The notes under the pieces: generated by a model
What the model was told of the DNA's origin: nothing
Databases searched by the model: none
What the model saw: only the letters and a program-made list of their open reading frames with translations
Position numbers and translations under genes: made by a program
In this document: piece by piece, positions 24,341-32,740 of the stretch
Layout of the letters: each line of letters starts with the position of its first letter
How positions within the stretch are numbered: position 1 is the first letter of the stretch
Origin: Tetraselmis striata
Taxonomy: Eukaryota > Chlorophyta > Chlorodendrophyceae > Chlorodendrales > Chlorodendraceae
DNA length: 64,000 nucleotides
Assembly: GCA_006384855.1 (NCBI GenBank)
Contig: VCJN01000285.1
Location: forward strand, 434,001-498,000
Direction: 5' to 3'

Positions 24341-24874
24341 GGGTTGGTGGAGGTCCGTCCCGCCAGCACGCACCCGCGCAACCTCGTCCGCGCTGACCGT
24401 GCCGTCGCCGTCCTGGTCGAATATCTTGAGGTCCTCTCGGATGGCCTCCGGGAAAGAACTCAGGTCGTACTTCATGTCGCGACGGTCCATGTGCGCCACG
24501 GCGGCGATTAGCTCCTCGACGTCGATATGCCCGTCGCCGTTGGCGTCCAGCGCCTCCAGCTTCTGGCGGATGGCCACCGGAAGCTGCTCAAGGTTGATGC
24601 CCTGCAGCGCGGGGTGCGCGCTCGCCAGCGTCTTGAAGCGCGCCACAGCACCCAGTGGCCGCGTCGGCCACTTACTAGCGCCGCCCGCGGGCGACACCGT
24701 CAGCTCCACGCCCGCCTCCCCGCCGTTGCCCATCGTTGCGCGCGGCGCCTTGCCGTCTCGAGGCAGCGACAGCGAGCGCAGGCTGCTGCCGGACGACATC
24801 GCGGACGAGGCGGGCGACTGCCGCAGAGCCGCCACCGCCCGGTTGGCGAGCAGCGCCGCGCCACCGTCTTCCAT
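11372..24874 (-). CDS. Gene B: EF-hand / transmembrane / subtilisin-like protease / NIDO-like protein (about 24 exons)
   Basis: Exons, 5' to 3': 24874-24374, 23972-23838, 23739-23653, 23353-23189, 23005-22835, 22602-22397, 22239-22050, 21727-21628, 21345-21254, 20676-20450, 19996-19649, 19126-18998, 18649-18561, 18414-18278, 17585-17355, 16710-16555, 16350-16297, 15842-15516, 14832-14675, 13851-13686, 13134-12994, 12886-12738, 12031-11953 and 11560-11372 (stop TAA). Phases agree at every junction, giving about 1,408 residues. Domains in order: paired EF-hands (residues ~108-165), one hydrophobic span (~185-207), an unassigned extracellular region, Cys-rich pro-region, S8 subtilase with D, H, N and S present, and the tail shared with gene B's inverted partner, gene A. 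A type II membrane topology with a cytosolic calcium sensor and outside protease is inferred. The ATG at 24874 is the first in-frame ATG; an upstream exon could be joined at the acceptor near 24940. Two donors appear to be GC. Splitting into two genes is possible but the unbroken phase argues against it. Confidence 0.7.
16297..19996 (-). other. Proteinase K-like subtilase (S8) domain of gene B with its Cys-rich pro-region
   Basis: Seven exons (19996-19649, 19126-18998, 18649-18561, 18414-18278, 17585-17355, 16710-16555, 16350-16297) give the full catalytic core. Seen in order: a Cys-rich lead-in ending in GPWGLDRI (the conserved start of mature proteinase K-like enzymes), YIVDTGVNLDHTEFRGR (catalytic Asp), DDQGHGTHVAAIVAG (His), AVVNLSVVSR, VVVVAAAGNNDDD (oxyanion Asn), SNWGACVQIYAPG and MSGTSQAAPFVTGAVA (Ser). 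All four key residues are present, so an active endopeptidase is expected. The junction after GLDRI appears to use a GC donor (CAG|GCACGC), which keeps phase. Confidence 0.85.
23838..23972 (-). other. Transmembrane exon of gene B
   Basis: This 45-codon exon holds a basic stretch (KNAQRKLKMAGR) followed by a hydrophobic run (TVVGLVILILCALGLNAGL) and then TVAVTNLTQ. Positive charge before the span favours a cytosolic N-terminus. I recall algal EF-hand proteins with the same order of EF-hands, one span and a GLTVAV.. stretch, but I cannot cite a family here. Confidence 0.8.
24213..24339 (+). repeat. Two long poly(G) runs (poly(C) on the gene B sense strand)
   Basis: Runs of about 28 and 29 G lie in the gene B intron 23973-24373. 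Similar runs sit in gene B introns near 12339, 13651, 14646, 16743, 18246, 19608 and 21757. Confidence 0.85.
24374..24660 (-). other. EF-hand pair of gene B
   Basis: Two calcium-binding loops are visible: LDANGDGHIDVEEL near 24511-24552 and FDQDGDGTVSADEV near 24380-24421. Both have Asp at loop positions 1, 3 or 5, the central Gly, and Glu/Asp-Glu at the end, so both should bind calcium. The helices between them (IAAVAHMDRRDMKYDLSSFP) suit a paired EF-hand lobe. The pair lies upstream of the membrane span, so on the cytosolic side if the protein is type II. The Ser/Arg-rich 100 residues before it look disordered. Confidence 0.85.
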
Positions 24875-24940
24875 GTCGCGGTCCAACGGGCCGAACGGCA
24901 CGACTTTGCCGGCCCGACTCCTGCGAGCGGGCACCGACAG

Positions 24941-26295
24941 CTGGGAGGTGAGACTCCAAGTAGGAGCTATCCCTGCCCGCCGCGCTTCCGGGGCAGGGAG
25001 GCCGCGCTCTTGGAGGGAAGGGGGGTGTACGACCCTAACGGAAGCGGGGGTTCCGACGCGCAACCGAGTTCGTCGTGGTACCTGTACGCGAGTAAAACTG
25101 CCGCTCTCACCCCCAGTACGGTGATAAGGTAATCCTTACTACACTAGTACCGGTGCGCACCGTACGCACCTACGCCGGCGCTGCCAAGGAAAGGGAGCCT
25201 ATATGGCCCCTGGACACAATGCAACGCCGCCACTTGCTTGCGACCGAGTGATCGCGTGCTGCTGTTAAGCTACGTGAGCCGCCCGCCGGCGGCTCGCCGC
25301 TGCATGCAGTACGGGTAGAATATAGCCGATTCCATCAGCTGCTTGCGTGGGCGCACCACGCACTGTCCCTAGTCGCTACTACCCTGTACCGCCGCCTGTA
25401 ACCTGTCACCGTTACCAGTACCAGGTACCTGTACTCGTGCACGAACCGAGCGGTAAAGTTAACAGCTGTCACTCGTAAAACCAACAGCTGCCTCATACGC
25501 GGGGAGGCGCGCAGCCCGCCAGTTGACGATGTTGCAGCAGTCCGTTACGGGGCGAGGGCGGAGCACACCACCGGAGGTGGGCCTAGCTGCGCGACTTCAA
25601 GCAGCAGAAGGCGACTCACATTGCGCCTGGGGCGGTGCTGAGGCAGCCACGGTGCGCCCCACAGCGCGCGCACCAGGAACCTGCTGGAGCTGCTGCTCTC
25701 CCTACTCGCCCTGTGCCAGTAAGTGCACTCGCACGCGGCCGTGTTTGCTGTCAGCCAATGTCGCAACCGCCCTGTCGCGTTCACAGACCAGAGCGCAGAC
25801 CCGTTTCCATGGCAACTGTGCGCAGCTTCTCCTGCTCCTACCGAAGGCTGTAGGGTGGAGGTTTTACTTCTACTGGCGAACGACCGTTCCGCCCGATACC
25901 TACTCGTACCGGTACCGATACCTGCGCGAGACGGTGCACGGTCCCGCCGCGTGACTACAGGTAGTCGCTACAGGGTAGCGACAAGCGCCTACGTAGTGTA
26001 CGAGAACTAATCCTGTAAATTGGCGGGCGACAGATAGCGACGAATCATTGCCGATTTGCCGGTACATACAATCCAGCGAAGCGTCGATTGTTCGATCAGT
26101 ACAGGTACCAATGGTACGCGTCGCTTTATTGCCGTACGGGTACCCGGGTGCGAGTATCGGGGCATCGTCGGTTTCAAAGGGAGGGGGCTATGTATTTGCC
26201 TAAAAGGCGCCTTGGCTGGGGTTACGGTATTTTTTCTAGAGCAGGAGCCTGACGGCAAGGCGCAAGAACAGAAAGTATCACGAAGTGAGGGAGGG
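24941..26295. other. Gene B upstream region, no second gene recognised
   Basis: An acceptor-like tcccag precedes the open frame at 24940, so a 5' exon or UTR of gene B may lie here. The stretch 25130-26030 is rich in GTACC/GGTACC words. A 143-codon ORF at 25523-25954 (+) has no recognisable motif and is not called. Confidence 0.35.
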
Positions 26296-26625
26296 TGACA
26301 CGGACACTGCTCGCCACATGGTAGGCGGGGCGCGAAGATGGAAGATGGGGACAGCGGATAGGCCGGCAGTGTTTATAAGAATTCTACTTCGAGTGTGGCC
26401 GACTCACAGCTAGCGTCGTTCTGGAGTAGACCGTGCTCGTGTGAACGGTAGTTTTCCTCGGTCATTTGTATGTGTGTTGAAGGTTTGAAGCACACCGGTA
26501 CTACCGCGGTCTTAGTACGATGTGTAGCTGCGTGCGTTGCATGCGCGCCACATTTCTGTAGCGTGTCGCAGGCGAACTCGCGCAGCGCGCGCCAGGCGGA
26601 AGGAAACCCCAGCTAATGGCGGTAA
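26296..26625. repeat. Left copy of a ~300-bp direct repeat flanking the DIRS-like element
   Basis: It matches 38571-38865 in the same orientation at about 80%: shared words include ggcggggcgcgaagatggaa, ttctacttcgag, ggtagttttcct and taccgcggtcttagtacgat. It directly abuts the end of the DIRS-like coding remnant (26634), so it is probably a terminal repeat of that element. Confidence 0.65.
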
Positions 26626-26633
26626 TAAACATT

Positions 26634-27219
26634 TTAAAGGGAGGGGGTTGTGTAGTTTGCCGACGAGCTCGATCTTGGGGCACGACGCAAGAGGGCGCCG
26701 GACGGCCCGAGGGGCAGACGAGGGGCGGTCAAGAAGCCGGGGCCGGGCACCACGCCCGGAGGGGGGAGCCGAAAGGCAACCGCGGGCCACTTGGGAGGAC
26801 CGACGCCGTCGCGCACGCCGAGGCGGCCGGGCGCGAAGAGGTCCGGGGAGGGCGGGAAAACAACCACTTCGGATGCCATTTCCGAGAGGCGGTGGTGCCA
26901 GCTCCGGTCGGGCCAGTAGGGCACGATGACGGTGGCCGCTGCGCCGGAGGTGTGGAGTTTGATGACGAGGCGGTCGTCGATGAGGCCCCAAGGAGGCTTG
27001 CACCAGTTGTGCTCGCGACGCCACGCGCCGTCGGAAAGGCGCAGGCTGTCGGTAGCCTCGCTGCAAGTAGAGTCGCGCCAGCGGGATTTGTAGCGCAAGA
27101 GCCGCGCGTTCTCCATTGTAGCGAAGCGGTCGATGGTGTGACGCCCCCAGGTATTGTCGAGGTGGTTGACGTGGCGTAGGTTGAAGCCCAGTCATCGTAG
27201 TTGATTTCGCGGCTGAGGC
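26634..27219 (-). pseudogene. DIRS-like retroelement pol, C-terminal part (RNase H side)
   Basis: The minus-strand reading gives INYDDWA, GRHTIDRFATMENARLLRYK, HNWCKPPWGLIDDRLV, ATVIVPYWPDRSWHHRLSEM and PDLFAPGRLG. This is the characteristic post-RNase H block of DIRS/Ngaro-type tyrosine-recombinase retroelements (family knowledge). It continues 36395-37990: the two halves are separated by the CACTA-type element 27223-36391, with the 3-bp duplication TGT at 27220-27222 and 36392-36394. A frame shift around 27120-27180 shows decay. Confidence 0.75.
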
Positions 27220-27480
27220 TGTCACTGTGAGATTCAGATGTGACGTAAATGTGCCCTACTGGTGACGAACGACGACATACGGGGACGATACGGGACGGAC
27301 GAGGGACGTGGATTTCATACCCAGTAGCGACGACTATCGCGCGCGACCTGTAAAGTACTATATGAATTTCTCGTTTCCATAATTTCATCAAATTGATATG
27401 CGCACGCGGGCTCGCGTGTCGCCCTCCGACGCGGAGCACCCGGGCTAAGTACAGGCGGATGTACGCACTCATTGCACATC

Positions 27481-27542
27481 GCCGCACATCGCTGACCGCA
27501 CATCGCTGACCGCTGACCCCGCGGTGTGCCGCGATGTGCGGC
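27481..27542. repeat. Subterminal hairpin of CACTA element 1
   Basis: Perfect 12-bp arms gccgcacatcgc (27481-27492) and gcgatgtgcggc (27531-27542) enclose a loop of tandem cgctgacc words. Related cgccgcacac decamers occur near the other end (34740-34785). Subterminal repeats of this sort usually bind transposase in CACTA elements (inference). Confidence 0.6.
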
Positions 27543-27825
27543 ACGACGGGCGGAGGTGTGGGCGGATGTAGGTGGTACGGTAGGTGGTAGGCGGTAGGTG
27601 GTGTTCGTAGGTGCGCGTTTTAATGCAGCCGCCCTAACTGCTGATGATTGTGTAACGCCCCAGCACGCGCATGAAGTATGGGGTCGCCTCACGGTCACCG
27701 CCGCTCACCGTTGAATCAAGCGCGGACAGCCGCGCACTCGCATCTGTGTTGCCTGCCGGTGGTGGGTTACATCCACCCCAACTCTCAACCCCCCCCCCCC
27801 CCGCCCCTCGCGCGCGGCAGCAGGC

Positions 27826-30173
27826 ATGCCGGCAAAGGGATGGATAGCGAGTGTGTCGAAGGATGGCGTGTACTCATGCAAGCACTGCCGGGGCAACGTG
27901 ACGGGCACTTGTGAGAAGATGGCGCGAGAGCGGCACTTCCTAAAATTCCCGAACTGTAGCCACTCGTTGAAGCGTGCGGCTAAGTTGCGCCGCAAGGCCG
28001 CCTTATCACAAGCAGCAGCAGCAGGGGCGGCAGCAGCAGCAGCAACAACAACAGGGGCGGCAGCAGGAGTAGCTGCAGCCGTCGGAAACGGCCCGCCGGC
28101 GCCGGTCTCGGACGACGGCGGCTCGAAGGTGGACGATGTGATGGGCGTGGGGGAGGACCCCGTTGGCGAAGACGGTATGGACATCGACGCGCCTGCGTGG
28201 CCGCCGGCGGGCGTGGAACCCGCGATGAGGGCGTGATATGGAAAGGCGATTCCGGCGACTTCTACATGAAGGTCATCGCCAAGAAGTTCCGGGGAGTATG
28301 GCACTACGGCGAGATAACCGGCGTCGTTACCGAGTGGGTGTTGGAGGACTACGGCGGGGCGACCCAGTGGCGCGCTGTTTTCGAGGACGGGGGCATTGTG
28401 GGCCTTCTGCGTTCAGAGGTGAGTGGGCCCGGCCTGCGTGCTGGTGGCACCACTCAACTGCGGTTGTATGGAATCACACGCACCCGCCCGGTCGGCGTGG
28501 CAGGTTGTGGAGGCTATGACGGCTGCCCAGGAGCACCCCCCTGTGGATGCGGACGGGGAGGCTCGCTTGGTAACCGTCCATGAAGGCGATGACTTGTCCA
28601 GTGAATCACGCACCTTGCCCGGCGTGCGGTCAACACAACCCGGCTGGCGGAGGCCAAGCAGAACACTGGCTGCCATGGCGTGTGCCATGTGCATGTGGTC
28701 CGGGGCTATGTTAGCATGGTCAACCTCTTCCCCCTCGCGCCGTTCCACCTGTTTTTTTTTGGCTTGGGAAGGGACTTCTGGAGGAAATTTGTCACCGTGC
28801 AGGGCCACATTGGATTCCGAGCTATGAAGCAGGAAGACCGGCGCCAGGCTTTAGTCCCGATACCCAGCAACTTTGAACGCGGGTTGCGCCCTTCGTTTGC
28901 AGTGTCCAAGAATCGAAAGGTAAACCCCTCCCCCCCCCCCCCCCCCCGGGCGTGGGCGTGGGCGTGGGCGTGACGGCATTCCCCTCCATGACTGCAGGGT
29001 CAGGCAAGGTGACGGTGCAGCCCGGCTGGGTCATGGAGGACTGCTTGCACCACATGGAAACGTTTTCCATTCTTAACGCCGGTCCGCTCCTCGAGGAGGC
29101 CCGGGTGAAGGCGATCATGCCCGAGAAGGAGCTCGCGTCCCCAGCGGTGGTGCGTTCGGTGTCACGACTGGCGGTGCTTGGGCACATGTACAAGCGCCTG
29201 CAAGGAGCTGCGTGGTTCGTCACGCGGTGGGGTTTGCAGAATGTGGTGACGGAGGAGGACGGCCCCGAGCGCAAGGCGCAGGTGGACGCGCTCACTAGGG
29301 AGGGGAGGACTCGATACCCAGCGCGGCGCCAAGGCGCGGCGGCCGGGGCAGCGCGGCGCCAAGGCGCGGCGGCCGGGGCAGCGCGGCGCCAAGGCGCGGC
29401 GGCCGGGGCAGCGCGGCGCCAAGGCGCGGCGGCCGGGGCAGCGCGGCGCCAAGGCGCGGCGGCCGGGGCAGCGCGGCGCCAAGGCGCGGCGGCCGGGGCA
29501 GCGCGGCGCCAAGGCGCGGCGGCCGGGGCAGCGCGGCGCCAAGGCGCGGCGGCCGGGGCAGCGCGGCGCCAAGGCGCGGCGGCCGGGGCAGCGCGGCGCC
29601 AAGGCGCGGCGGCCGGGGCAGCGCGGCGCCAAGGCGCGGCGGCCGGGGCAGCGCGGCGCCAACGCGCGGCGGCCGGGGCAGCGCGGCGCCAAGGCGCGGC
29701 GGCCGGGGCAGCGCGGCGCCAACGCGCGGCGGCCGGGGCAGCGCGGCGCCAACGCGCGGCGGCCGGGGCAGCGCGGCGCCAACGCGCGGCGGCCGGGGCA
29801 GCGCGGCGCCAAGGCGCGGCGGCCGGGGCAGCGCGGCGCCAAGGCGCGGCGGCCGGGGCAGCGCGGCGCCAACGCGCGGCGGCCGGGGCAGCGCGGCGCC
29901 AACGCGCGGCGGCCGGGGCAGCGCGGCGCCAAGGCGCGGCGGCCGGGGCAGCGCGGCGCCAAGGCGCGGCGGCCGGGGCAGCGCGGCGCCAACGCGCGGC
30001 GGCCGGGGCAGCGCGGCGCCAACGCGCGGCGGCCGGGGCAGCGCGGCGCCAAGGCGCGGCGGCCGGGGCAGCGCGGCGCCAAGGCGCGGCGGCCGGGGCA
30101 GCGCGGCGCCAAGGCGCGGCGGCCGGGGCAGCGCGGCGCCAACGCGCGGCGGCCGGGGCAGCGCGGCGCCAAG
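27826..30173 (+). CDS. Transposon 1 gene: zinc-finger/Tudor-like protein with a repeat-encoded tail (spliced, model approximate)
   Basis: The start ATG at 27826 opens MPAKGWIASVSKDGVYSCKH, a C-x2-C then H/C cluster (CKHC..FLKFPNCSH) like the BED-type fingers of transposon proteins, followed by Lys/Arg- and Ala-rich sequence. A frame change near 28.2 kb leads to FYMKVIAKKFRGVWHYGEIT and QWRAVFEDGGIVGLLRSE, the alternating beta pattern of Tudor/agenet-like domains (F.G.w.GeI....W...FEDG). A clear donor follows at 28419 and an acceptor at 28503. Further coding pieces run to about 28919, then after a poly(C) intron from about 29006 (VTVQPGWVMEDCLHHMETF). The frame then enters the 30-bp minisatellite as ARRQGAAAGA decamers. 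Exact exons and whether the minisatellite is translated are unsure. Confidence 0.5.
29321..30173. repeat. 30-bp GC-rich minisatellite, 28 units plus a 13-bp partial
   Basis: The unit is gcgcggcgccaaggcgcggc followed by ggccggggca. Units differ only at one base (aaGgcg or aaCgcg). The order of that base is G x11, C, G, CCC, GG, CC, GG, CC, GGG, C, so the later units show a four-unit (120-bp) higher-order pattern. Because 30 is a multiple of three, several frames on both strands stay open; those ORFs are not evidence of coding. A 28/30-identical unit occurs three times, inverted, in CACTA element 2 (57951-58040). Confidence 0.95.
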
Positions 30174-30583
30174 ACAGCGCATACAGCGGAATCGGCGGAA
30201 AGGGATGCATTACAAGTTGTGGACGGCAGGCGCTGAAAACTATGCGGTCATGCCGCAACAACCCCAGCACTGGCTTCTGGATACCTCTGATATGGCTGGC
30301 GGCGGCGGGCTGCGGGATGCAGGGCCGCATGACTGAGGTGGCGGTGCTGGTGAGCTCGGAGAGTCTGCATGCGGCGGAGGCGGCGCAGCCGCATAGGCAC
30401 TAGACAATGCTCTGAAGCGAGCCCCAATTGTCTGCCCAGCGCCTGCCCCAATGTAACGCACCAGCTTGGCAGCAATTGGCAGCTCTTTTGCCCCCCCTCC
30501 ACCCCACAGACACACTACCAATACCAGTTTCTCATCCCGGCGGGCAGTTGATGCGTATACCCAGGCTTGTGCGTACGCGGTGC

Positions 30584-31080
30584 GGGGGGGGGGGGGGGGG
30601 GGGAATCACTATAGCTAAGCTAGTGATGTGAGATATGAGTGCAGCAACAGATATTGTGCAAGATATAATACGATGGCATGCAAGCGGGTCCCCGCTCTTC
30701 CACAATCATTGGCCCTGCTCCCTCTTGCCCCGCCCCCGGTGCCCTTTAGCTGCTCTCAGCATCACGAGTGGGATGGGCGGGGCAGCGGTTGCTACCGAGT
30801 GAGGCGTAGCATCGTTTGCAGTAGCAACGCAGCCTTTCCGGTGTGACGCCGCCTGGATGTAACCTAGCAGTACGCGCAAAGTGCAAGTGCAAGCTGTTGA
30901 TGGCGGGGATCCCGCGCGGGGGGGGGGGGGGGGGGGGGCAGCGGCTGTGGGATAGGCGCGGCAGCGGTTGCTACAGAGTGAGGCGTCGCATCGTTTGCAG
31001 TAGCAACGCAGCCTTTCCGGTTGCATAGTGTGACGCAGCCTGGATGTAACCCAGCAGTACGCGCAAAGTGCAAGTGTTAC
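30584..31080. repeat. Poly(G) runs and a ~110-bp direct duplication
   Basis: The segment beginning agcggttgctac and running through ggcgt.gcatcgtttgcagt, agcaacgcagcctttccggt and cagtacgcgcaaagtgcaag occurs at about 30783-30890 and 30964-31076. G runs lie at 30584-30603 and 30919-30938. Confidence 0.8.
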
Positions 31081-31118
31081 ACGCCCGTGTGCCCCACCCA
31101 ATGACATTGCGCCCGACC

Positions 31119-31748
31119 TCACTGACGGCATGTCTCGCTCTCCTTCAGCTCCTGGGCCGTCCGCCGCCTCACCCTGCGCACCCCACCAGCCGCGCGTGCC
31201 TTCTCGGAAGCCTCACACACGGCGGCGCGAGTCGCGTCGTGGAACGCGTCCCTGACATGGCGGAACTCCGCCCTCTTCGTGGCCGTGGTCGGGCAGGGGA
31301 CTGCCCGCTGATGGGTCGCCATGCATGGGTACTTGGGGCCGCACAAAGCCGGGGTGCCGTCGCAGCAACACTCCCAGTCCGTCCGTTGGCCGCAGTCCAC
31401 GCATGACGGGCGTCCGGCCAGGACACGCACATGATAGTGCATGTGGCCGCCTCCCCCCACTGCTCGTAGTGCTCCGGTCAACATGGCGACGAGCAAGTCG
31501 GCATGTCCCGCAGGTGGCTGCGGGGCGGGTGGCGCGAGCGCAGCCTCGCTCGCCTCGACAAACCCCTCAGCCCGATCAGTCGCCTCGACCACGGCCTCCT
31601 CCGCCTCCTGACGCGGCGCACCAGGCGCATCATCGTCGCCTGGCAGGGCGTCCCCCCCCGCAACGGCGCCGTCGGCGGTGGCCGACGCCGTCGTGGCGGG
31701 GTGTTGTGAGGAGGTGGCCCTAGACATAGGTGGGGCCGGCACCGCCAT
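31119..31748 (-). CDS. Transposon 1 minus-strand ORF with Cys-rich zinc-binding motif
   Basis: About 209 codons from the ATG at 31748. The first 90 residues are Ala/Glu/Asp-rich and probably disordered. Then comes SCVDCGQRTDWECCCDG and ALCGPKYPCMATHQ, a C-x2-C...C..C...C.....C...H series like the zinc-binding C-terminal clusters of several transposases. The end is basic (GGVRRVRRRTAQELK). It is convergent with the gene at 27826. It may be one exon of a larger gene starting further right. No catalytic core seen. Confidence 0.5.
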   Translation of the reverse strand: MAVPAPPMSRATSSQHPATTASATADGAVAGGDALPGDDDAPGAPRQEAEEAVVEATDRAEGFVEASEAALAPPAPQPPAGHADLLVAMLTGALRAVGGGGHMHYHVRVLAGRPSCVDCGQRTDWECCCDGTPALCGPKYPCMATHQRAVPCPTTATKRAEFRHVRDAFHDATRAAVCEASEKARAAGGVRRVRRRTAQELKESETCRQ

Positions 31749-31850
31749 GTGTTGCTCCACATGCGGTGCGGTTCCTGACGCGACAGCTCCGTCGCACCAG
31801 TACCGGCGCCGGCACCCCACGCACGCCTGCTGGGCTTACCACCAACCGGC

Positions 31851-32351
31851 ATGTTTCCTTTGGGAGGCGGTTCATCCGCGTCGGAGGTGAGCGGCGGTGC
31901 CTGTGTGGGTGTGGATACTGCCCGGCCATTAGGGCTCCCGCCGCCTGTCGCTCCGCCGACCCACGCCGCGGCGTGTGCTGCGCCCCGCATAGTCGCCTCG
32001 AATATAATATACATGACGCGGGGACGGGGGGGGATTCGTGCGTTTCGTATGTCGGCGGAAAGGCGTGCGAAGCTGCGGCTGGCGAAGGTGGTGGAAGTAA
32101 GCGTGGCGGCGTCGGCGGCGTATTACCGTGCGTGCATGCGTGCGCAACCCCGCGGCAGCAAGCGCCGGACTCGGCGTGTGCCAGCGGCAGAGCTGCGAAG
32201 CCATGGACACGGTACGGGATGCCAAGTCTGGCTAAGTAACTGCCGAGGCTGGCGGCTTAACCCCCATGTCCGGCGGTTGAGGGACGGAAAGTGCGTAGAA
32301 GTTGATCGGGAAAGCGGGCATATAAGCCTGGCTGTGCTAGGTTCCTATTAA
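31851..32351 (+). CDS. Transposon 1 plus-strand ORF, function not recognised
   Basis: A 166-codon frame whose second half (from the ATG near 32050, MSAERRAKLRLAKVVEV) is basic and helical. An AT-rich patch aatataatatac at 31999-32010 could be a promoter element for that inner start. No domain recognised, and chance openness in GC-rich DNA is possible. Confidence 0.25.
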   Translation: MFPLGGGSSASEVSGGACVGVDTARPLGLPPPVAPPTHAAACAAPRIVASNIIYMTRGRGGIRAFRMSAERRAKLRLAKVVEVSVAASAAYYRACMRAQPRGSKRRTRRVPAAELRSHGHGTGCQVWLSNCRGWRLNPHVRRLRDGKCVEVDRESGHISLAVLGSY

Positions 32352-32481
32352 GTAATGGCGGTTTGTGCTAAGTAATTCGTAGGGGTAGACCATGCAGCGC
32401 AGGTAGGGGGCGGTATAAATGAGGCCGGGCACATATACTGCTCCACGAAACGACACTGTCGCACGTGTAGTTGAATAGACG

Positions 32482-32636
32482 CCCCCCCCCCCCCCCCCCC
32501 CCCGCCGGGTCGGCCCGCCGGGTCGGCCCGCCGACCCGCCACGGCATGTAATATTTGTCATGCATCGCCGGGGTATGTGTGAGTGGATGCCCCGCCGCCA
32601 CATCCCCCACCCCCCCCCCCCCCCCCCCCCCCCCCC
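32482..32636 (+). repeat. Two poly(C) tracts with inverted gggtcggcccgcc words
   Basis: C runs of about 21 and 27 nt at 32482-32502 and 32610-32636. Between them gccgggtcggcccgccgggt is followed by its near complement gccgacccgcc. Confidence 0.85.
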
Positions 32637-32740
32637 ATTTACACTTGTGCACTCATTAAGTTTGGGCTGGTTTCGGAGCAGTACATGTACGTATGTATAT
32701 ACATACAATGGAACGTAGGACCTGCGCGGAAAGAGGCGGG

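Noticed and set aside
24875-25063. Extension of gene B to 25063 as its start
   Set aside because: The frame there begins at TTG with no ATG; a spliced 5' exon or the ATG at 24874 is more likely.
25523-25954. 143-codon ORF upstream of gene B
   Set aside because: No motif, no splice context, composition like surrounding intergenic DNA.
29321-30173. CRISPR-like array
   Set aside because: Units are contiguous without spacers and the surroundings are eukaryotic transposon genes.
29162-30330. 300-500-codon ORFs on both strands over the minisatellite
   Set aside because: A 30-bp stop-free unit keeps many frames open automatically; length is no evidence of coding.
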